NCBI RefSeq assembly: GCF_018252635.1
Contig: NZ_JAGTXM010000006.1
Location: 557,845 to 621,844 of the forward strand
Source of the DNA: Citrobacter amalonaticus
Lineage (GTDB): Bacteria; Pseudomonadota; Gammaproteobacteria; Enterobacterales; Enterobacteriaceae
Reading direction: 5' to 3'
DNA: 64,000 nt
This document shows, in pieces, positions 1-10,793 of the stretch; the stretch's first letter is position 1; each line of letters starts with the position of its first letter. Position numbers and translations under genes: made by a program. The notes beneath the pieces are model-generated. The model did not search any database. It was not told the origin of the DNA and was given only the letters and a program-made list of their open reading frames with translations.

Positions 1-693
1 ACACTCTTCAACCAGCGACAATAGTGCATCAAAATCCGGTTTTGGCAACAGCATCTGGCTGGCGATGGCGCTCAGCGTCGCCGCTTCTCCCATCCGATAA
101 GGGTTCTGTTGCGCACAGGCTTCCTGCACTTTTTCCCACGCCCGCTTCAGCGCCGGTGCGCCAGCATGTAAACCAGCCTGCCGCGGAATGCGGTGATAAT
201 CTGCGGTGCGTAAAGTTTGTGGGCTTTCCAGCACGAGGAGATCCAGCGCCGGTTGAGCGTCACAAGCGATTTGCGTCGATGCGTCGTTGTGGTCAAACAG
301 CGTTAGTTGCTGAAAAACGGTGCTGTCCGTCGGTTCCAGCGAGACGCAAAGTTGCGCGAGGGTGGATTCGTCCAGTTGATGCCCCAGATGTTGCGCGGTA
401 GCGACGGCGGTGGCGGCGATATCCGCCGTGCTGCTGGCCATGCCTTTGGCAATAGGGATGGTTGAATGAATCGACACTCGGATATCCTGGCTGAGGTGCG
501 CAGGATAGTCCCAGTGTTCAAGGAGTCGATTGACCATCGCCCGTGAAAGAGGGCGCTCATCCGCTAAAGGGGAACCGGTGCTGACCTCAACGGTGCTGTA
601 CCAGTCAACCGGGCAGGAGACCAGTTTCTCGCTGCCCATAATCCAGCCCTGAATAAGTTCTCCGCACGATGCGGGGCACTGCGCAACAGCCAC
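1..693 (-). CDS. pduX: PduX, L-threonine kinase (3' end cut by window)
   Basis: This is a GHMP-family kinase that phosphorylates L-threonine to L-threonine-O-3-phosphate, the precursor CobD uses to make the aminopropanol arm of cobalamin. The frame is open from a GTG at 693 to the window edge, giving 231 codons of a family usually near 300 residues, so the C-terminus is missing. An N-terminal CPASCGELIQG motif (residues 6-16) and the GHMP phosphate-binding stretch PIAKGMASS (about 80-88) support the call. GTG is chosen because the family signature starts six residues in and a purine-rich AGAAAGG sequence lies upstream. It is the last gene of the pdu operon, 91 bp after pduW. A shorter ORF at 303-560 on the same strand is a frame shadow. 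Confidence 0.93.
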   Translation of the reverse strand, partial: MAVAQCPASCGELIQGWIMGSEKLVSCPVDWYSTVEVSTGSPLADERPLSRAMVNRLLEHWDYPAHLSQDIRVSIHSTIPIAKGMASSTADIAATAVATAQHLGHQLDESTLAQLCVSLEPTDSTVFQQLTLFDHNDASTQIACDAQPALDLLVLESPQTLRTADYHRIPRQAGLHAGAPALKRAWEKVQEACAQQNPYRMGEAATLSAIASQMLLPKPDFDALLSLVEEC

Positions 694-784
694 GTTATCA
701 CCTTTCTGCTCTGCAATCCTCGGCGCATAGTGTCATGGCGATTTCGCTATTACCATGATTTGCCGCAATTTGCGCGGCGCGAAC

Positions 785-2436
<1,652 letters not shown>

Positions 2437-2440
2437 CATG

Positions 2441-2791
2441 CTATGTCCGCGTGATGGAACAGGTGGTAAAGCGCATCATTTCGCCGAGCGTGCGCGTAAC
2501 CTGCTTCAGGGCGTATTCCACTGCCGACACGTCGCCGGTTAACACCACCGCACCGGTGAAGCGGTCCAGAAAGCCGATCTCAACCGCGCCAGATTTCGTC
2601 GCGATATCACAGGCAATAATGGAGGCCTCACTTGGCGTGATGGTGAGAATGCCAATCGCCGAGATGTTGTCCTGCAATCCCAGTTTTTTGAACAGATCTT
2701 TGCCAGGGTTCGCAATCAGATGCGCCAGCGTGACCTGTTTGCCCGGTACGTATTCCTGGATCATTCGATCCGTGGTCGGTTGTCTTTCCAT
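2441..2791 (-). CDS. pduU: PduU, microcompartment shell protein (permuted BMC domain)
   Basis: PduU is a minor hexameric shell protein with a circularly permuted BMC fold and an N-terminal beta-barrel cap over the pore. The 116-residue product starts [14 protein letters not shown], the usual family length. The BMC core ([20 protein letters not shown], about 45-64) follows an N-terminal extension, as expected for the permuted class. The frame also offers an upstream methionine at 2815, but that lies inside pduT. The ATG at 2791 shares one base with the pduT stop (TGATG), a classic coupling arrangement. It probably anchors PduV. Confidence 0.95.
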   Translation of the reverse strand: MERQPTTDRMIQEYVPGKQVTLAHLIANPGKDLFKKLGLQDNISAIGILTITPSEASIIACDIATKSGAVEIGFLDRFTGAVVLTGDVSAVEYALKQVTRTLGEMMRFTTCSITRT

Positions 2792-3345
2792 CATCCCTCC
2801 ACCATCTGACGCCACATCGCTTCGTGCGGGCGTGGGATCACCGAACGATAAACCAGCAGGCCTTTTTCACCCGCGCTCTCACTGGCAACCGTGACCGCGT
2901 TGGTGACGTCGGAGACATCACCCGCCACCACCATGTAGCATTTGCCTCCGATACCGAACGCCATATGCACGCGCACGAGCGTAACGTTAGACGCCTTCAC
3001 CGCCCGGTCAGCCGCGCTGATGCAGGCCGCTACGCTCCAGGTTTCAACGATCCCCACCGCCTGACGTTTGTCTACGCTGTTCAGTCCGCCGATCGCGGGA
3101 AGCACGCTGGCATGAATGTTAGGCAACACCAGACTGTCGACCAGCATCTCGCCCGCGAGCGCATTTCCGGTTTCAATCGCCTGTTGTACCGCACCAACGT
3201 CGCCGCCCAGCATGAGTAAAAATTTACCCGGGCAAATGGTTTTACTGACCAGCAGTTCCACATTGGCGCTTTTCAGCATGGCATCGCCGGCTTCCATCCC
3301 TTTGGCAATGCTGGTGAGTTCTAAAATACCTATGGCCTGAGACAT
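2791..3345 (-). CDS. pduT: PduT, tandem-BMC shell protein with iron-sulfur site
   Basis: PduT is a trimeric shell protein made of two BMC domains (about residues 1-90 and 95-180). The family carries a 4Fe-4S cluster at the trimer axis and is thought to pass electrons across the shell, probably to PduS. The 184-residue length is standard. A cysteine at residue 136, in the pore loop [10 protein letters not shown] of the second domain, sits where the published cluster ligand lies, so the electron-transfer function looks intact. It lies 2 bp downstream of pduS and overlaps pduU by one base. Confidence 0.96.
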   Translation of the reverse strand: MSQAIGILELTSIAKGMEAGDAMLKSANVELLVSKTICPGKFLLMLGGDVGAVQQAIETGNALAGEMLVDSLVLPNIHASVLPAIGGLNSVDKRQAVGIVETWSVAACISAADRAVKASNVTLVRVHMAFGIGGKCYMVVAGDVSDVTNAVTVASESAGEKGLLVYRSVIPRPHEAMWRQMVEG

Positions 3346-3347
3346 GG

Positions 3348-4703
3348 TTAACCTCTTACAACGATAATGGCCTGATCTGTTACCTCACAGACAATGCCGT
3401 CAATACTGGCGTGAACAGGCGCGCCGAGCGCACCTTGCGAAATTTCAGCAACGCACTGGCCACGCGTGACGCGCTCGCCTTTCTGAACGCAGGGCACTGC
3501 GCTGGCGCCGATGTGCTGGCGCAGCAGCAGCGTCGTTTTCTCAACAACGGGCTCGCTGTCGACGAGCGGTGCTTCCCGATACCATGGCGTCAGTCCCAGT
3601 TTGGCGATGAGCCGTTTAACCGGCACCAGACGGTATTTCGTCATCTCATCCGCCGGGTTGAGCGGGCCTTCGTAGCGCTGATTCTGTGCACGCAGTTCGC
3701 GCTTCAGCATGCGGTTAATTCGCATGGGCGAAATGCCTACCGGGCAGGCCACGCTTTCGCAGACGTTACATTCAGAACAGGTGAGGGCGCTGAGCAATAG
3801 CTGCGGGGTGGCGGCCTGATGAAAATTGACCGCCCGCACCAGCAGATGAGGGGAGAGTTCGTGACCGATAAGATGCCTTGGGCAGAGATCGGTACACAGG
3901 CGGCACTGTTCGCAGACCGTTCTTGCCACCGAAAGCACGGTGCGCTCATCCTGCATACGCCGCTGAATCAACGGATGTGATTTCGGCAGAACCAGCAGTC
4001 CGCCGGTGGTCTTCGTGACCGGTGTGTCCAGGGATGTCACGAGACTTCCCATCATCGGTCCGCCATTGATAAATCCCGGATCGTCGATGGTCGCGCCGCC
4101 GGCCATCTCCAGCACGTCGCGCAAAGACATGCCGATGGGCACGGTCACCGTCTGTGGACGGGCAACGGCGCCATTGATGGTGAGCGTGCGGCGCGTTACG
4201 GGGTACTGCTGTTCGACCGCGCGGGCAATATTCAGTACGGTCTGTACGTTGTTGACCACGACGCCCACGCTGACCGGCAGCGCAGCGGGAGGAACGCGGC
4301 GGCCCGTCGCCATCCAGATAGTTAATACTTCATCGCCCGCCGGATAGACGTCGGGCAGGATGTGCAGTCTGATTGCCGGCGGCAAAACCGGCGTCAGGGC
4401 GGCAATCGCCGGCTGATACTTTTCTTTCAGCGCGATAATCCCTTCGCGGGCACCGGTGGCCTTCATCGCATACTGTACGCCGCGAATCAAACGCGCTGCC
4501 TGTTTCGCCATGAGTTGCTGATCCACTTTAAGCATCGGCTCACATTCGGCAGCATTGACGAGGAAAATCTCTACCTGCGCCTGCAGTTTGACATGCGTTG
4601 GAAAACCGGCACCGCCAGCGCCTACGACGCCTGCTGCGCGAACACGTTCAACGATGGTCGGTACATCCAGTGTACCTGGTTCAACATTCAGGGCGGTATT
4701 CAT
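3348..4703 (-). CDS. pduS: PduS, cobalamin reductase
   Basis: PduS is an RnfC-like flavoprotein with two 4Fe-4S clusters that reduces cob(III)alamin to cob(II)alamin, and in complex with PduO supports reduction to cob(I)alamin for adenosylation. The 451-residue product has a glycine-rich nucleotide/FMN stretch [14 protein letters not shown] (26-39). Two cysteine clusters of ferredoxin type are present: Cys264, 267, 270, 274 and Cys309, 312, 315, 320. All eight ligands are present. Its start overlaps the pduQ stop by 4 bp. Association with the shell through PduT is inferred from the family. Confidence 0.96.
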   Translation of the reverse strand: MNTALNVEPGTLDVPTIVERVRAAGVVGAGGAGFPTHVKLQAQVEIFLVNAAECEPMLKVDQQLMAKQAARLIRGVQYAMKATGAREGIIALKEKYQPAIAALTPVLPPAIRLHILPDVYPAGDEVLTIWMATGRRVPPAALPVSVGVVVNNVQTVLNIARAVEQQYPVTRRTLTINGAVARPQTVTVPIGMSLRDVLEMAGGATIDDPGFINGGPMMGSLVTSLDTPVTKTTGGLLVLPKSHPLIQRRMQDERTVLSVARTVCEQCRLCTDLCPRHLIGHELSPHLLVRAVNFHQAATPQLLLSALTCSECNVCESVACPVGISPMRINRMLKRELRAQNQRYEGPLNPADEMTKYRLVPVKRLIAKLGLTPWYREAPLVDSEPVVEKTTLLLRQHIGASAVPCVQKGERVTRGQCVAEISQGALGAPVHASIDGIVCEVTDQAIIVVRG

Positions 4704-5812
4704 AACAATTCCTCAAGCAGTTCCTGAATGGCCCCGGCGTCTGCCGCTCTGGGATTGGTTTTCAGCGTCACGTCCGCCAGCGCGGCCTGAACCATTGCCG
4801 GAATACGCATTGACCAGTCCTGTCTTTGTTCTTTAAGCGCAACGGCGAGGGTTGGGATAGCGCACGCTTTTTTCAGCTGTTCAATGTGCTGCACCAGCGC
4901 ATTCACACTCGCCGTTTCGTTGGCGCTGTCAGCACATAAATGACAGGCTCTCGCGAACCGGGCGTAGCGTTTGGCCGCCCGCGGATCATGCGCGTTGAAG
5001 CGGATCACCGACGCCAGCAGCAGGGCATTCGCCAGACCGTGTGGCAGATGGAACTGGCCGCCTAACTGGTGGGCGATGGCGTGGTTCAGCCCCAGCCCAG
5101 CCTGGCTGAATGCCATCCCTGCCAGCGTAGAGGCGTTGTGCATTTTGCCGCGCGTCGCGAGGCAGTCACCTTTACGGACCGCGACAGGCAGATACTGAAA
5201 GACGATCTGAGCGGCTTTTTCCGCGAGTGCGTCGGTAAAGTCACTGGCGTGTGTGGACACATAGGCTTCCAGCGCGTGCGTCAGAACATCCATTCCGGTA
5301 TTGGCGGTAATGGCGGGTGGGACGCTGACGACCAGCATCGGATCAAGGATTGCCATATCCGGGTAGAGCGCGTTATTAAACAGCGGATATTTAATGCCTT
5401 TCTCCGGATCGCTTATCACGCAGGCGCTGGTCACTTCCGATCCGGTTCCGCTGGTGGTCGGGATCGCCACGCAGGTTTCAATATCAATATCAAACTGACG
5501 ACTGAACCAGACAATGGCTTTCGCCGCATCCAGCGCGGAACCGCCGCCGAAACCAATCACCACGTCGGGGCGCAGGGACTGCATTTGTGCAATCCCCTGA
5601 ACGACGGTTCCGATGGTCGGATCGGGCGTGATCTCACTGAAGACGCTGATTCGGTTATCTGCTGGTATTGCTTCGCGCAGCGTGTCAATCAACGGCGAAC
5701 GGGCGAGAAAACCATCGCAGATAATCCAGATGTGCTTGTTCGTAAAACGACCAAGCACCTTCATGCTTCCTGGGCCGCTGTACAAACGGGTTTGTAGTGA
5801 AAAAGTATTCAT
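4700..5812 (-). CDS. pduQ: PduQ, 1-propanol dehydrogenase
   Basis: This iron-dependent (group III) alcohol dehydrogenase reduces propionaldehyde to 1-propanol with NADH inside the microcompartment and so regenerates NAD+ for PduP. The 370-residue product contains the nucleotide-binding GFGGGSALDAAKA (87-99) and the histidine-rich metal-binding region (THALEAYVSTH, then HAIAHQLGG and HLPHG). The ATG at 5812 gives the normal length; a GTG one codon upstream is less likely. It follows pduP by 10 bp and overlaps pduS by 4 bp. Confidence 0.96.
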   Translation of the reverse strand: MNTFSLQTRLYSGPGSMKVLGRFTNKHIWIICDGFLARSPLIDTLREAIPADNRISVFSEITPDPTIGTVVQGIAQMQSLRPDVVIGFGGGSALDAAKAIVWFSRQFDIDIETCVAIPTTSGTGSEVTSACVISDPEKGIKYPLFNNALYPDMAILDPMLVVSVPPAITANTGMDVLTHALEAYVSTHASDFTDALAEKAAQIVFQYLPVAVRKGDCLATRGKMHNASTLAGMAFSQAGLGLNHAIAHQLGGQFHLPHGLANALLLASVIRFNAHDPRAAKRYARFARACHLCADSANETASVNALVQHIEQLKKACAIPTLAVALKEQRQDWSMRIPAMVQAALADVTLKTNPRAADAGAIQELLEELL

Positions 5813-5822
5813 CACAACCTCA

Positions 5823-7208
5823 TTAGCGGATTGAGAAACCGTTAGTCAGCACGCAGCGACGTGAGCGGGCAAACGTGCGTGCCGATGTTGTCCCTTCGCC
5901 GGTCGGCGTGGCGATAGTAAAGGTGGTAAATCCTTCACCGCCGACACCAATTCCTGCATAGGAGGGGCCGTTTTTAACGAAAATAGAGGTTTGTAGCGTC
6001 CGCGCCGCAAGATTCAGGCGAGACACATTCTGCGAATGCATGATGGCGGTGTGGTGTAATCCTTCTTCCACTTTCAGCGCCAGCGACAACGCGGCGTCAA
6101 AATCTTTCACCTTCACCACTGGCAGCATCGGCATTAACTGCTCGCTGGTTACCCAACTGTCGTCTGCGTTGACGACGCCAATCAGCAGGCGTGGCGCTTT
6201 CGCCGGCAGCGGAATACCGGCGGCCTCAAGCATGGCGCAAGGGCTTTTACCGACCAGTTTTTTATTGGCTACACCCTCTGGTAGACAGACCGCACGCAGC
6301 TTCTCGGTATCGGCCTCGCTTAACAATAACGCGCCGAAATTTTGCATTTGTTGGATCAACGGTTGTGCAACCGACTCCACCACAATCAGACTCTTCTCCG
6401 CGATGCATGGCAGGTTGTAGTCGAACGATGCGCCGTTGATAATATCTTCCGCCGCTTTCACCAGATCGGCCGTCTCATCGACGATGCAAGGTGGATTCCC
6501 CGCGCCTGCGCCAATCACTTTTTTCCCGCTCTTCATGCCCATTGCCACAATACCCGGGCCGCCGGTAATCGCCAGCACGGCAATTTTCGGGTGCGCCATC
6601 ATCTGCTGGGTGGCTTCGAACGTCGGTTCGGCAACGGTCACCACCAGGTTACGGATACCGCAGCGACGAAACGCAATATCTTCAATCATGGCGATAAGCT
6701 TCAGCGATACTGCCTTAGCACCTGGATGCGGGCTGAAATAGACGCTGTTACCCGCGGCCAGCATGCTGATGCTGTTGTTAATAATGGTTTCCGTTGGGTT
6801 AGTGCTGGGAGCGACGGAGCCAATCACGCCGAACGGTGAATATTCAAACAGCACCATGCCGCCGTCGCCGGTAAGCGCGGTGGTGGTCAGGTCTTCAATG
6901 CCCGGAGTATTGTCCAGCGCCGCTTTGTTTTTGAGGAATTTGTCCTCTTTGTTACCCATTCCGGTTTCCGCCGCGCTCTCCGCTGCCAGCGCAGCCAGTT
7001 GTGGCGCCAACTCTTCCCGGATAGCGCTGATAATGGCGCTGCGCGTTTTCAGTGGTGATTGCTGATAACGCAAGAACGCCTGGTGGGCAGCATCGACAGC
7101 TTCACCAACAGACTGAAAGATTCCGTTCCCTTTGGTTACAGTTTTTGCGGGAGCCAGTTGCTCGCTCAAAATAGTGCGGATGAGGGTTTCCAGTTCGGTA
7201 GTATTCAT
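5823..7208 (-). CDS. pduP: PduP, CoA-acylating propionaldehyde dehydrogenase
   Basis: PduP oxidises propionaldehyde to propionyl-CoA with NAD+ and CoA in the microcompartment lumen. The 461-residue product has the aldehyde dehydrogenase fold with the catalytic cysteine at about 268 (FDYNLPCIAEKS) and the nucleotide-site ITGGPGIV near 215-222. The first 18 residues (MNTTELETLIRTILSEQL) form the short amphipathic helix that family work shows directs PduP into the compartment, followed by a Lys/Gly/Ala linker. The ATG overlaps the pduO stop by 4 bp. Confidence 0.97.
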   Translation of the reverse strand: MNTTELETLIRTILSEQLAPAKTVTKGNGIFQSVGEAVDAAHQAFLRYQQSPLKTRSAIISAIREELAPQLAALAAESAAETGMGNKEDKFLKNKAALDNTPGIEDLTTTALTGDGGMVLFEYSPFGVIGSVAPSTNPTETIINNSISMLAAGNSVYFSPHPGAKAVSLKLIAMIEDIAFRRCGIRNLVVTVAEPTFEATQQMMAHPKIAVLAITGGPGIVAMGMKSGKKVIGAGAGNPPCIVDETADLVKAAEDIINGASFDYNLPCIAEKSLIVVESVAQPLIQQMQNFGALLLSEADTEKLRAVCLPEGVANKKLVGKSPCAMLEAAGIPLPAKAPRLLIGVVNADDSWVTSEQLMPMLPVVKVKDFDAALSLALKVEEGLHHTAIMHSQNVSRLNLAARTLQTSIFVKNGPSYAGIGVGGEGFTTFTIATPTGEGTTSARTFARSRRCVLTNGFSIR

Positions 7209-8212
7209 TGATGTGTTCTCACGTTTATTGCCGCAATGGCAGCCTGTGCAATGTCCATGTCCTGTTCAACGCTTCCCCCGCTGATACCAAGACCCCCAAT
7301 AAGCAATCCATCACGCCATAGCGCGTAGCCGCCGCCAAAAGTGACGACTTTTCCCTGCATATGACTTTCCAGCCCGTACAGCGGCGCGCCGGGCTGAACT
7401 ACCGACGCGAGTTCGTGCGTCGCGGTTTTCATCGCCACCGCGGTCCAGGCTTTTTTGGGCGCCAGTTCACTGCTGACCAGAAGGGCATCCGGCATCCGCC
7501 AGGTGACGGCTTCGGTGCCGTTGGCATCAACAATGCTGACGACCACCGGGACGTTCAAAGCTTGCGCCCGTTCGACCGCGGTGCGGGTTAACTGATGAAG
7601 ATCGCCAAACGAGAGCGACATCGCAGATTCCTTTTTGACAGGGGCGTGACCGGTTGCCAGATAGCGTTTCGTCACTTCCCTAATAATTGTGTCCTGATGA
7701 GCGTCGTGATCTTCAGCACGCGCCAGCGCATACAAGCAGTCTGACAGGCGATTGATATAGCGCATCAGTACATGCCTGACGGCGACCTCGGCCGCGAGCT
7801 CCACCAGGCGGCGTTCGGCCCGGCGCGCCAGCGTGCGGGCAAAATGCAGGCGGCTTGCGGCTTCGCAGCGGCCAGGCAAAATGAAACTGTGCAAGGGCGC
7901 GACGCGTCCCATCGCGGTGTCGATAGCCGCTTCCAGCGCGGCAATTTCCTCAGAACTGATATAGCGCTGGTCCGCAGACGGTTGCTCGCTTTCGCTGGCA
8001 AGCTCAGCGCTAAACCAGAAAATTTGTAGCTGAATGGCTTCCAGCAACGCGCGATGTTGTGCGCTACGGGTGGCGCAGACGCACAGACTTAGCGCGGCGT
8101 TAAGCTCATCAAGCGTGCCGTACGCTTCCACGCGGGGGTGAGTTTTACTGACGCGCTGTCCGGTAAAGAGCGCGGTTGTGCCTGCGTCGCCTGTGCGGGT
8201 ATAAATCGCCAT
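7205..8212 (-). CDS. pduO: PduO, ATP:cob(I)alamin adenosyltransferase
   Basis: PduO transfers adenosyl from ATP to cob(I)alamin and supplies coenzyme B12 to the diol dehydratase. Residues 1 to about 185 are the PduO-type adenosyltransferase: TRTGDAGTT (5-13), the helix with RRAERR (130-135) and YINRLSDCLYALAR (152-165). Residues from about 198 to 335 are the GlcG/HbpS-like C-terminal domain, reported to bind haem, ending in a glycine-rich GGLGISGGSVEQD segment. The 335-residue length fits the two-domain form. It works with PduS, encoded two genes downstream. Confidence 0.96.
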   Translation of the reverse strand: MAIYTRTGDAGTTALFTGQRVSKTHPRVEAYGTLDELNAALSLCVCATRSAQHRALLEAIQLQIFWFSAELASESEQPSADQRYISSEEIAALEAAIDTAMGRVAPLHSFILPGRCEAASRLHFARTLARRAERRLVELAAEVAVRHVLMRYINRLSDCLYALARAEDHDAHQDTIIREVTKRYLATGHAPVKKESAMSLSFGDLHQLTRTAVERAQALNVPVVVSIVDANGTEAVTWRMPDALLVSSELAPKKAWTAVAMKTATHELASVVQPGAPLYGLESHMQGKVVTFGGGYALWRDGLLIGGLGISGGSVEQDMDIAQAAIAAINVRTHQ

Positions 8213-8227
8213 AACTCCCCCTTATCC

Positions 8228-8503
8228 TTAACGAGAAAGCGTGTCGACAATGCCGACAACGGCCAGATCGATGGCCTCATTTGGTCCGGAAAAAACATGT
8301 CTGGCGCTGGAGCCGCTGCTCAGGAGCACCAGCTCGCCAACGCCAGCGCCGACGGAATCAACGGCAACTTCATCGCCCGCCGTCGGATTTGCCGGCAGTT
8401 CACCGTCGGCGCTCACACGGCGTACCAGCAGAAGTTTTTTTCCGACCAACGAGGGCGATTTTTGCGTGGATACCACCGCGCCTGTAACACGTGCCAGATG
8501 CAT
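8228..8503 (-). CDS. pduN: PduN, pentameric shell vertex protein
   Basis: PduN belongs to the EutN/CcmL family, whose pentamers cap the vertices of the polyhedral shell; without it compartments close poorly. The 91-residue product begins [16 protein letters not shown] and contains KKLLLVRRV and a conserved [22 protein letters not shown] segment, typical of the family beta-barrel. It lies between pduM (3 bp upstream) and pduO (15 bp downstream). No membrane or signal sequence is seen. Confidence 0.95.
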   Translation of the reverse strand: MHLARVTGAVVSTQKSPSLVGKKLLLVRRVSADGELPANPTAGDEVAVDSVGAGVGELVLLSSGSSARHVFSGPNEAIDLAVVGIVDTLSR

Positions 8504-8506
8504 GGT

Positions 8507-8998
8507 TCACTCCTGCTTCAGCAATTGGATGTGGCGCGAGCTCGCGGTCTCGCGAGCCAGCGCGGTAACAACACATTTGCGATGTAGCACCAGCCACCCT
8601 GCAGGTAACGGGGCAACATCGGCATAACTTAACAGTCGGGTAGGGTGCAGCATGATCGGCTGCCCCTGTTCGTCGCAGAGAAACAGCGGCAGTCGGGCAA
8701 GCTTTTTTACCGGCACGGCGGGCAGTAACCGACGTTGCAACGAGAGTTGTACCCGAAGGCCCAATGCCAGCGCCTCGTGGATCATGACGGCGGCGGCATG
8801 CGATGAATCGTTGTCGGCGATCTGCTCAAGCAGGGGCAGATCGACCTGCAAAATATGCACCGAGGCATACTGAGAAAACAGAGTGCGGGGCGGTGTTTCC
8901 CGCAGTTGCGCGACGCTCAGCGTGACGGTGCTTTGCGCACGACGTTGCAAGCGGGAGACTACCTCCTCGACGATTCGCTGCAACAGATCGCCGTTCAT
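8507..8998 (-). CDS. pduM: PduM, microcompartment assembly protein
   Basis: PduM is needed for proper Pdu compartment formation in Salmonella, but its structure and exact function are unclear. The 163-residue product shows no catalytic motif. Its first 20 or so residues (MNGDLLQRIVEEVVSRLQ and on) look like the amphipathic encapsulation helices of PduD, PduE and PduP, which suggests it is luminal or touches the inner shell face; that is inference. The ATG overlaps the pduL stop by 4 bp, and pduN begins 3 bp downstream. Confidence 0.93.
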   Translation of the reverse strand: MNGDLLQRIVEEVVSRLQRRAQSTVTLSVAQLRETPPRTLFSQYASVHILQVDLPLLEQIADNDSSHAAAVMIHEALALGLRVQLSLQRRLLPAVPVKKLARLPLFLCDEQGQPIMLHPTRLLSYADVAPLPAGWLVLHRKCVVTALARETASSRHIQLLKQE

Positions 8999-9627
8999 CG
9001 CGGTGTTACCAGTGTAACGAAAGCATTAGCGTCATCTGCCCCGGCTGCATTAGCCTCGTCGGTATCAATATGCATTTCCAGACGCATGTCGGGGGAAACA
9101 CGTACCGCGACGTTATCGAAGATCAGCCGACGATCAGTGCCTTCAATGGCGACACTGACGCTATCGCCGTGGGCAACGCGCAGGATCAGCGCGTCCAGCG
9201 GCGACATGTGAATGTGGCGCTGTGCGACGATCACCCCGGAGGGAAGGTCTAGTTCGCCAAAGGGGCTCACGAGGCGAATACCCGGCGTACCTTTGAGATT
9301 TCCGGACATCCGCAACGGCGCGGCGATACCCAGTGTTCTGGCATCCGTGCGCGAAATCTCCACCTGGCTGGTGCTACGCAGCGGTCCCAGCAGGCGGACA
9401 TTTTTCAGTTGACCTTTTGGTCCCACTAACGTGACGGTCTGCTCAGCTGCATACTGCCCAGGTTGCAGGAGCCCTTTTTTCTCACTAATAGGATGTCCCG
9501 GAAAAAGACGGGCATAATCCTCAGCGCTAAGGTGGATATGACGATTGGAGACGCCCAAAGGAATAGGGCGATCCCGTAATTCATTCAGCACTTTGCTGAC
9601 CGTCGTTTCCAGAAGTTGCTTGTCCAT
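8995..9627 (-). CDS. pduL: PduL, phosphate propanoyltransferase
   Basis: PduL converts propionyl-CoA and phosphate into propionyl phosphate and CoA and so recycles CoA within the compartment. It is unrelated to the Pta family. The 210-residue product has an N-terminal amphipathic targeting helix (about 1-20) and two beta-barrel domains. Histidines expected to bind the two zinc ions are visible: SNRHIHLS (27-34), QRHIHMSP (136-143) and EMHIDTDEAN (184-193). It starts 5 bp after pduK and overlaps pduM by 4 bp. Confidence 0.97.
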   Translation of the reverse strand: MDKQLLETTVSKVLNELRDRPIPLGVSNRHIHLSAEDYARLFPGHPISEKKGLLQPGQYAAEQTVTLVGPKGQLKNVRLLGPLRSTSQVEISRTDARTLGIAAPLRMSGNLKGTPGIRLVSPFGELDLPSGVIVAQRHIHMSPLDALILRVAHGDSVSVAIEGTDRRLIFDNVAVRVSPDMRLEMHIDTDEANAAGADDANAFVTLVTPR

Positions 9628-9632
9628 TACGC

Positions 9633-10124
9633 TTAACCTCGTTTACCTGAATGCAGGCAGAGCGACCGGGGTTCGCCTTTCTGGCGCTTGCAGGCCGGGT
9701 CCAGACACAAATTGCAGCTGATAATCCCGTCTTCAGGCGCCGTTTCCGGTGCTGACTCTTCTACAACGACTTCAGTTTCAGGTCCTTCGATGGGGGCTGG
9801 CTCTAACTCCGGTGCAGACACCGTTGCGGGTGCAGGCACAGGGGCCGGAGTGGCAGTCATCGCGCGGGAAAGAATGCCCTCGCCAGGTCTGGCGATCACT
9901 TTTTGCGCGACCAGGCCATCTTGCTGTTCAGCGAGATGAGCACCGGTGATGATGGCTGACTGTACTGATGCCACATCACCGGTGATCTTGATCACCGTCC
10001 AGCCTGAACCGTTGGTTTTTTCAAGGCCAACCAGCGTGATGGAAGCCGCTTTCGCCATGGCATCTGCGCAACAGATGGCTAATGCCAGACCACTAACTTC
10101 GAGTAATCCCAGTGATTGCTTCAC
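9633..10124 (-). CDS. pduK: PduK, shell protein with C-terminal cysteine cluster
   Basis: PduK is a minor shell protein: a BMC domain (about residues 1-90) joined by a linker rich in Ala, Pro, Glu and Val (about 95-132) to a short C-terminal tail. The tail holds Cys137, Cys140, Cys145 and Cys156 in a CxxCxxxxCx10C pattern that could bind an iron-sulfur cluster or zinc. The family tail is known, but its function is not. The length of 163 residues is near the usual 160. It lies 23 bp downstream of pduJ. Confidence 0.94.
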   Translation of the reverse strand: MKQSLGLLEVSGLALAICCADAMAKAASITLVGLEKTNGSGWTVIKITGDVASVQSAIITGAHLAEQQDGLVAQKVIARPGEGILSRAMTATPAPVPAPATVSAPELEPAPIEGPETEVVVEESAPETAPEDGIISCNLCLDPACKRQKGEPRSLCLHSGKRG

Positions 10125-10147
10125 GCTGTGCTCCTTTTCGCTAATGC

Positions 10148-10423
10148 TCAGGCAGATTTCGGTAAAATAGCCTCAACGTCGCTGTGCGGACGCGGGATAA
10201 CGTGGCTGGATTTCACCTCACCCACGACGCTTGCTGCTGCGCAGCCTGCATCAACGGCGGCTTTTACGGCGCCGACGTCACCGCGAACCATGACGGTTAC
10301 CAGACCGGAGCCGATTTTTTCGTAACCGACCAGTTGCACGTTGGCGGATTTCACCATGGCATCTGCGGCTTCAATCGCGCCGACCAACCCTTTTGTTTCA
10401 ACCAGTCCCAGTGCGTTATTCAT
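10148..10423 (-). CDS. pduJ: PduJ, major BMC shell protein
   Basis: PduJ is one of the two most abundant hexameric shell proteins and forms the flat facets. The 91-residue product starts [18 protein letters not shown] and carries the hexamer-edge [19 protein letters not shown] and the RPHSDVE C-terminal motif. It is highly similar to PduA. The frame is open upstream to 10450, but the start at 10423 has an AGGAGA ribosome-binding sequence eight bases away and gives the family length. It lies 19 bp after the pduH stop. Confidence 0.97.
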   Translation of the reverse strand: MNNALGLVETKGLVGAIEAADAMVKSANVQLVGYEKIGSGLVTVMVRGDVGAVKAAVDAGCAAASVVGEVKSSHVIPRPHSDVEAILPKSA

Positions 10424-10442
10424 ACTGCGATTCTCCTGTGGA

Positions 10443-10793
10443 TTAAGCATTGAGATCCCGGAAGGGGATCCCTTTGACTAACCTTGCCGCGTTGTTTCCA
10501 GTACTTCGTCGGTCAAGGCTGTTTTGGCGATACGTCAGCGTAAAAAGCGGCGCTGAAGTGGGTAAATTCTTGTAGTGCACGACCAGGGTTTCTTCGTTGC
10601 AGGCGATGCCGACCAGCAGCGGAGACTGGCGGGCTGCCTGCCATGCGCTCTGAACGACTTCTCCCGCTGCCTGGTTTTGAATCACAAACGGGATGCCTTC
10701 TTCTTCAATGCCGAGCAGCACCTCTTTCCAGACAGAAAGGCAGTCGCCAATGGTCGAAATCACAATGGCAGGCGTGGAAACGCTACTGTCCAT
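10443..10793 (-). CDS. pduH: PduH, diol dehydratase reactivase small subunit
   Basis: PduH pairs with PduG in the chaperone-like reactivating factor that swaps damaged cobalamin out of the diol dehydratase at the cost of ATP. The 116-residue product has the DdrB/DhaG-type core: [12 protein letters not shown], a motif shared with the medium dehydratase subunit, and ending in [13 protein letters not shown]-like sequence. The frame is open upstream to 10883, but the start at 10793 overlaps the pduG stop by 11 bp and gives the family length. Confidence 0.95.
   Translation of the reverse strand: MDSSVSTPAIVISTIGDCLSVWKEVLLGIEEEGIPFVIQNQAAGEVVQSAWQAARQSPLLVGIACNEETLVVHYKNLPTSAPLFTLTYRQNSLDRRSTGNNAARLVKGIPFRDLNA

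Noticed and set aside
303-560. 85-codon minus-strand frame with an ATG start
   Set aside because: It is a shadow of pduX; the true pduX frame is open from a GTG at 693 to the window edge and carries the GHMP motifs.
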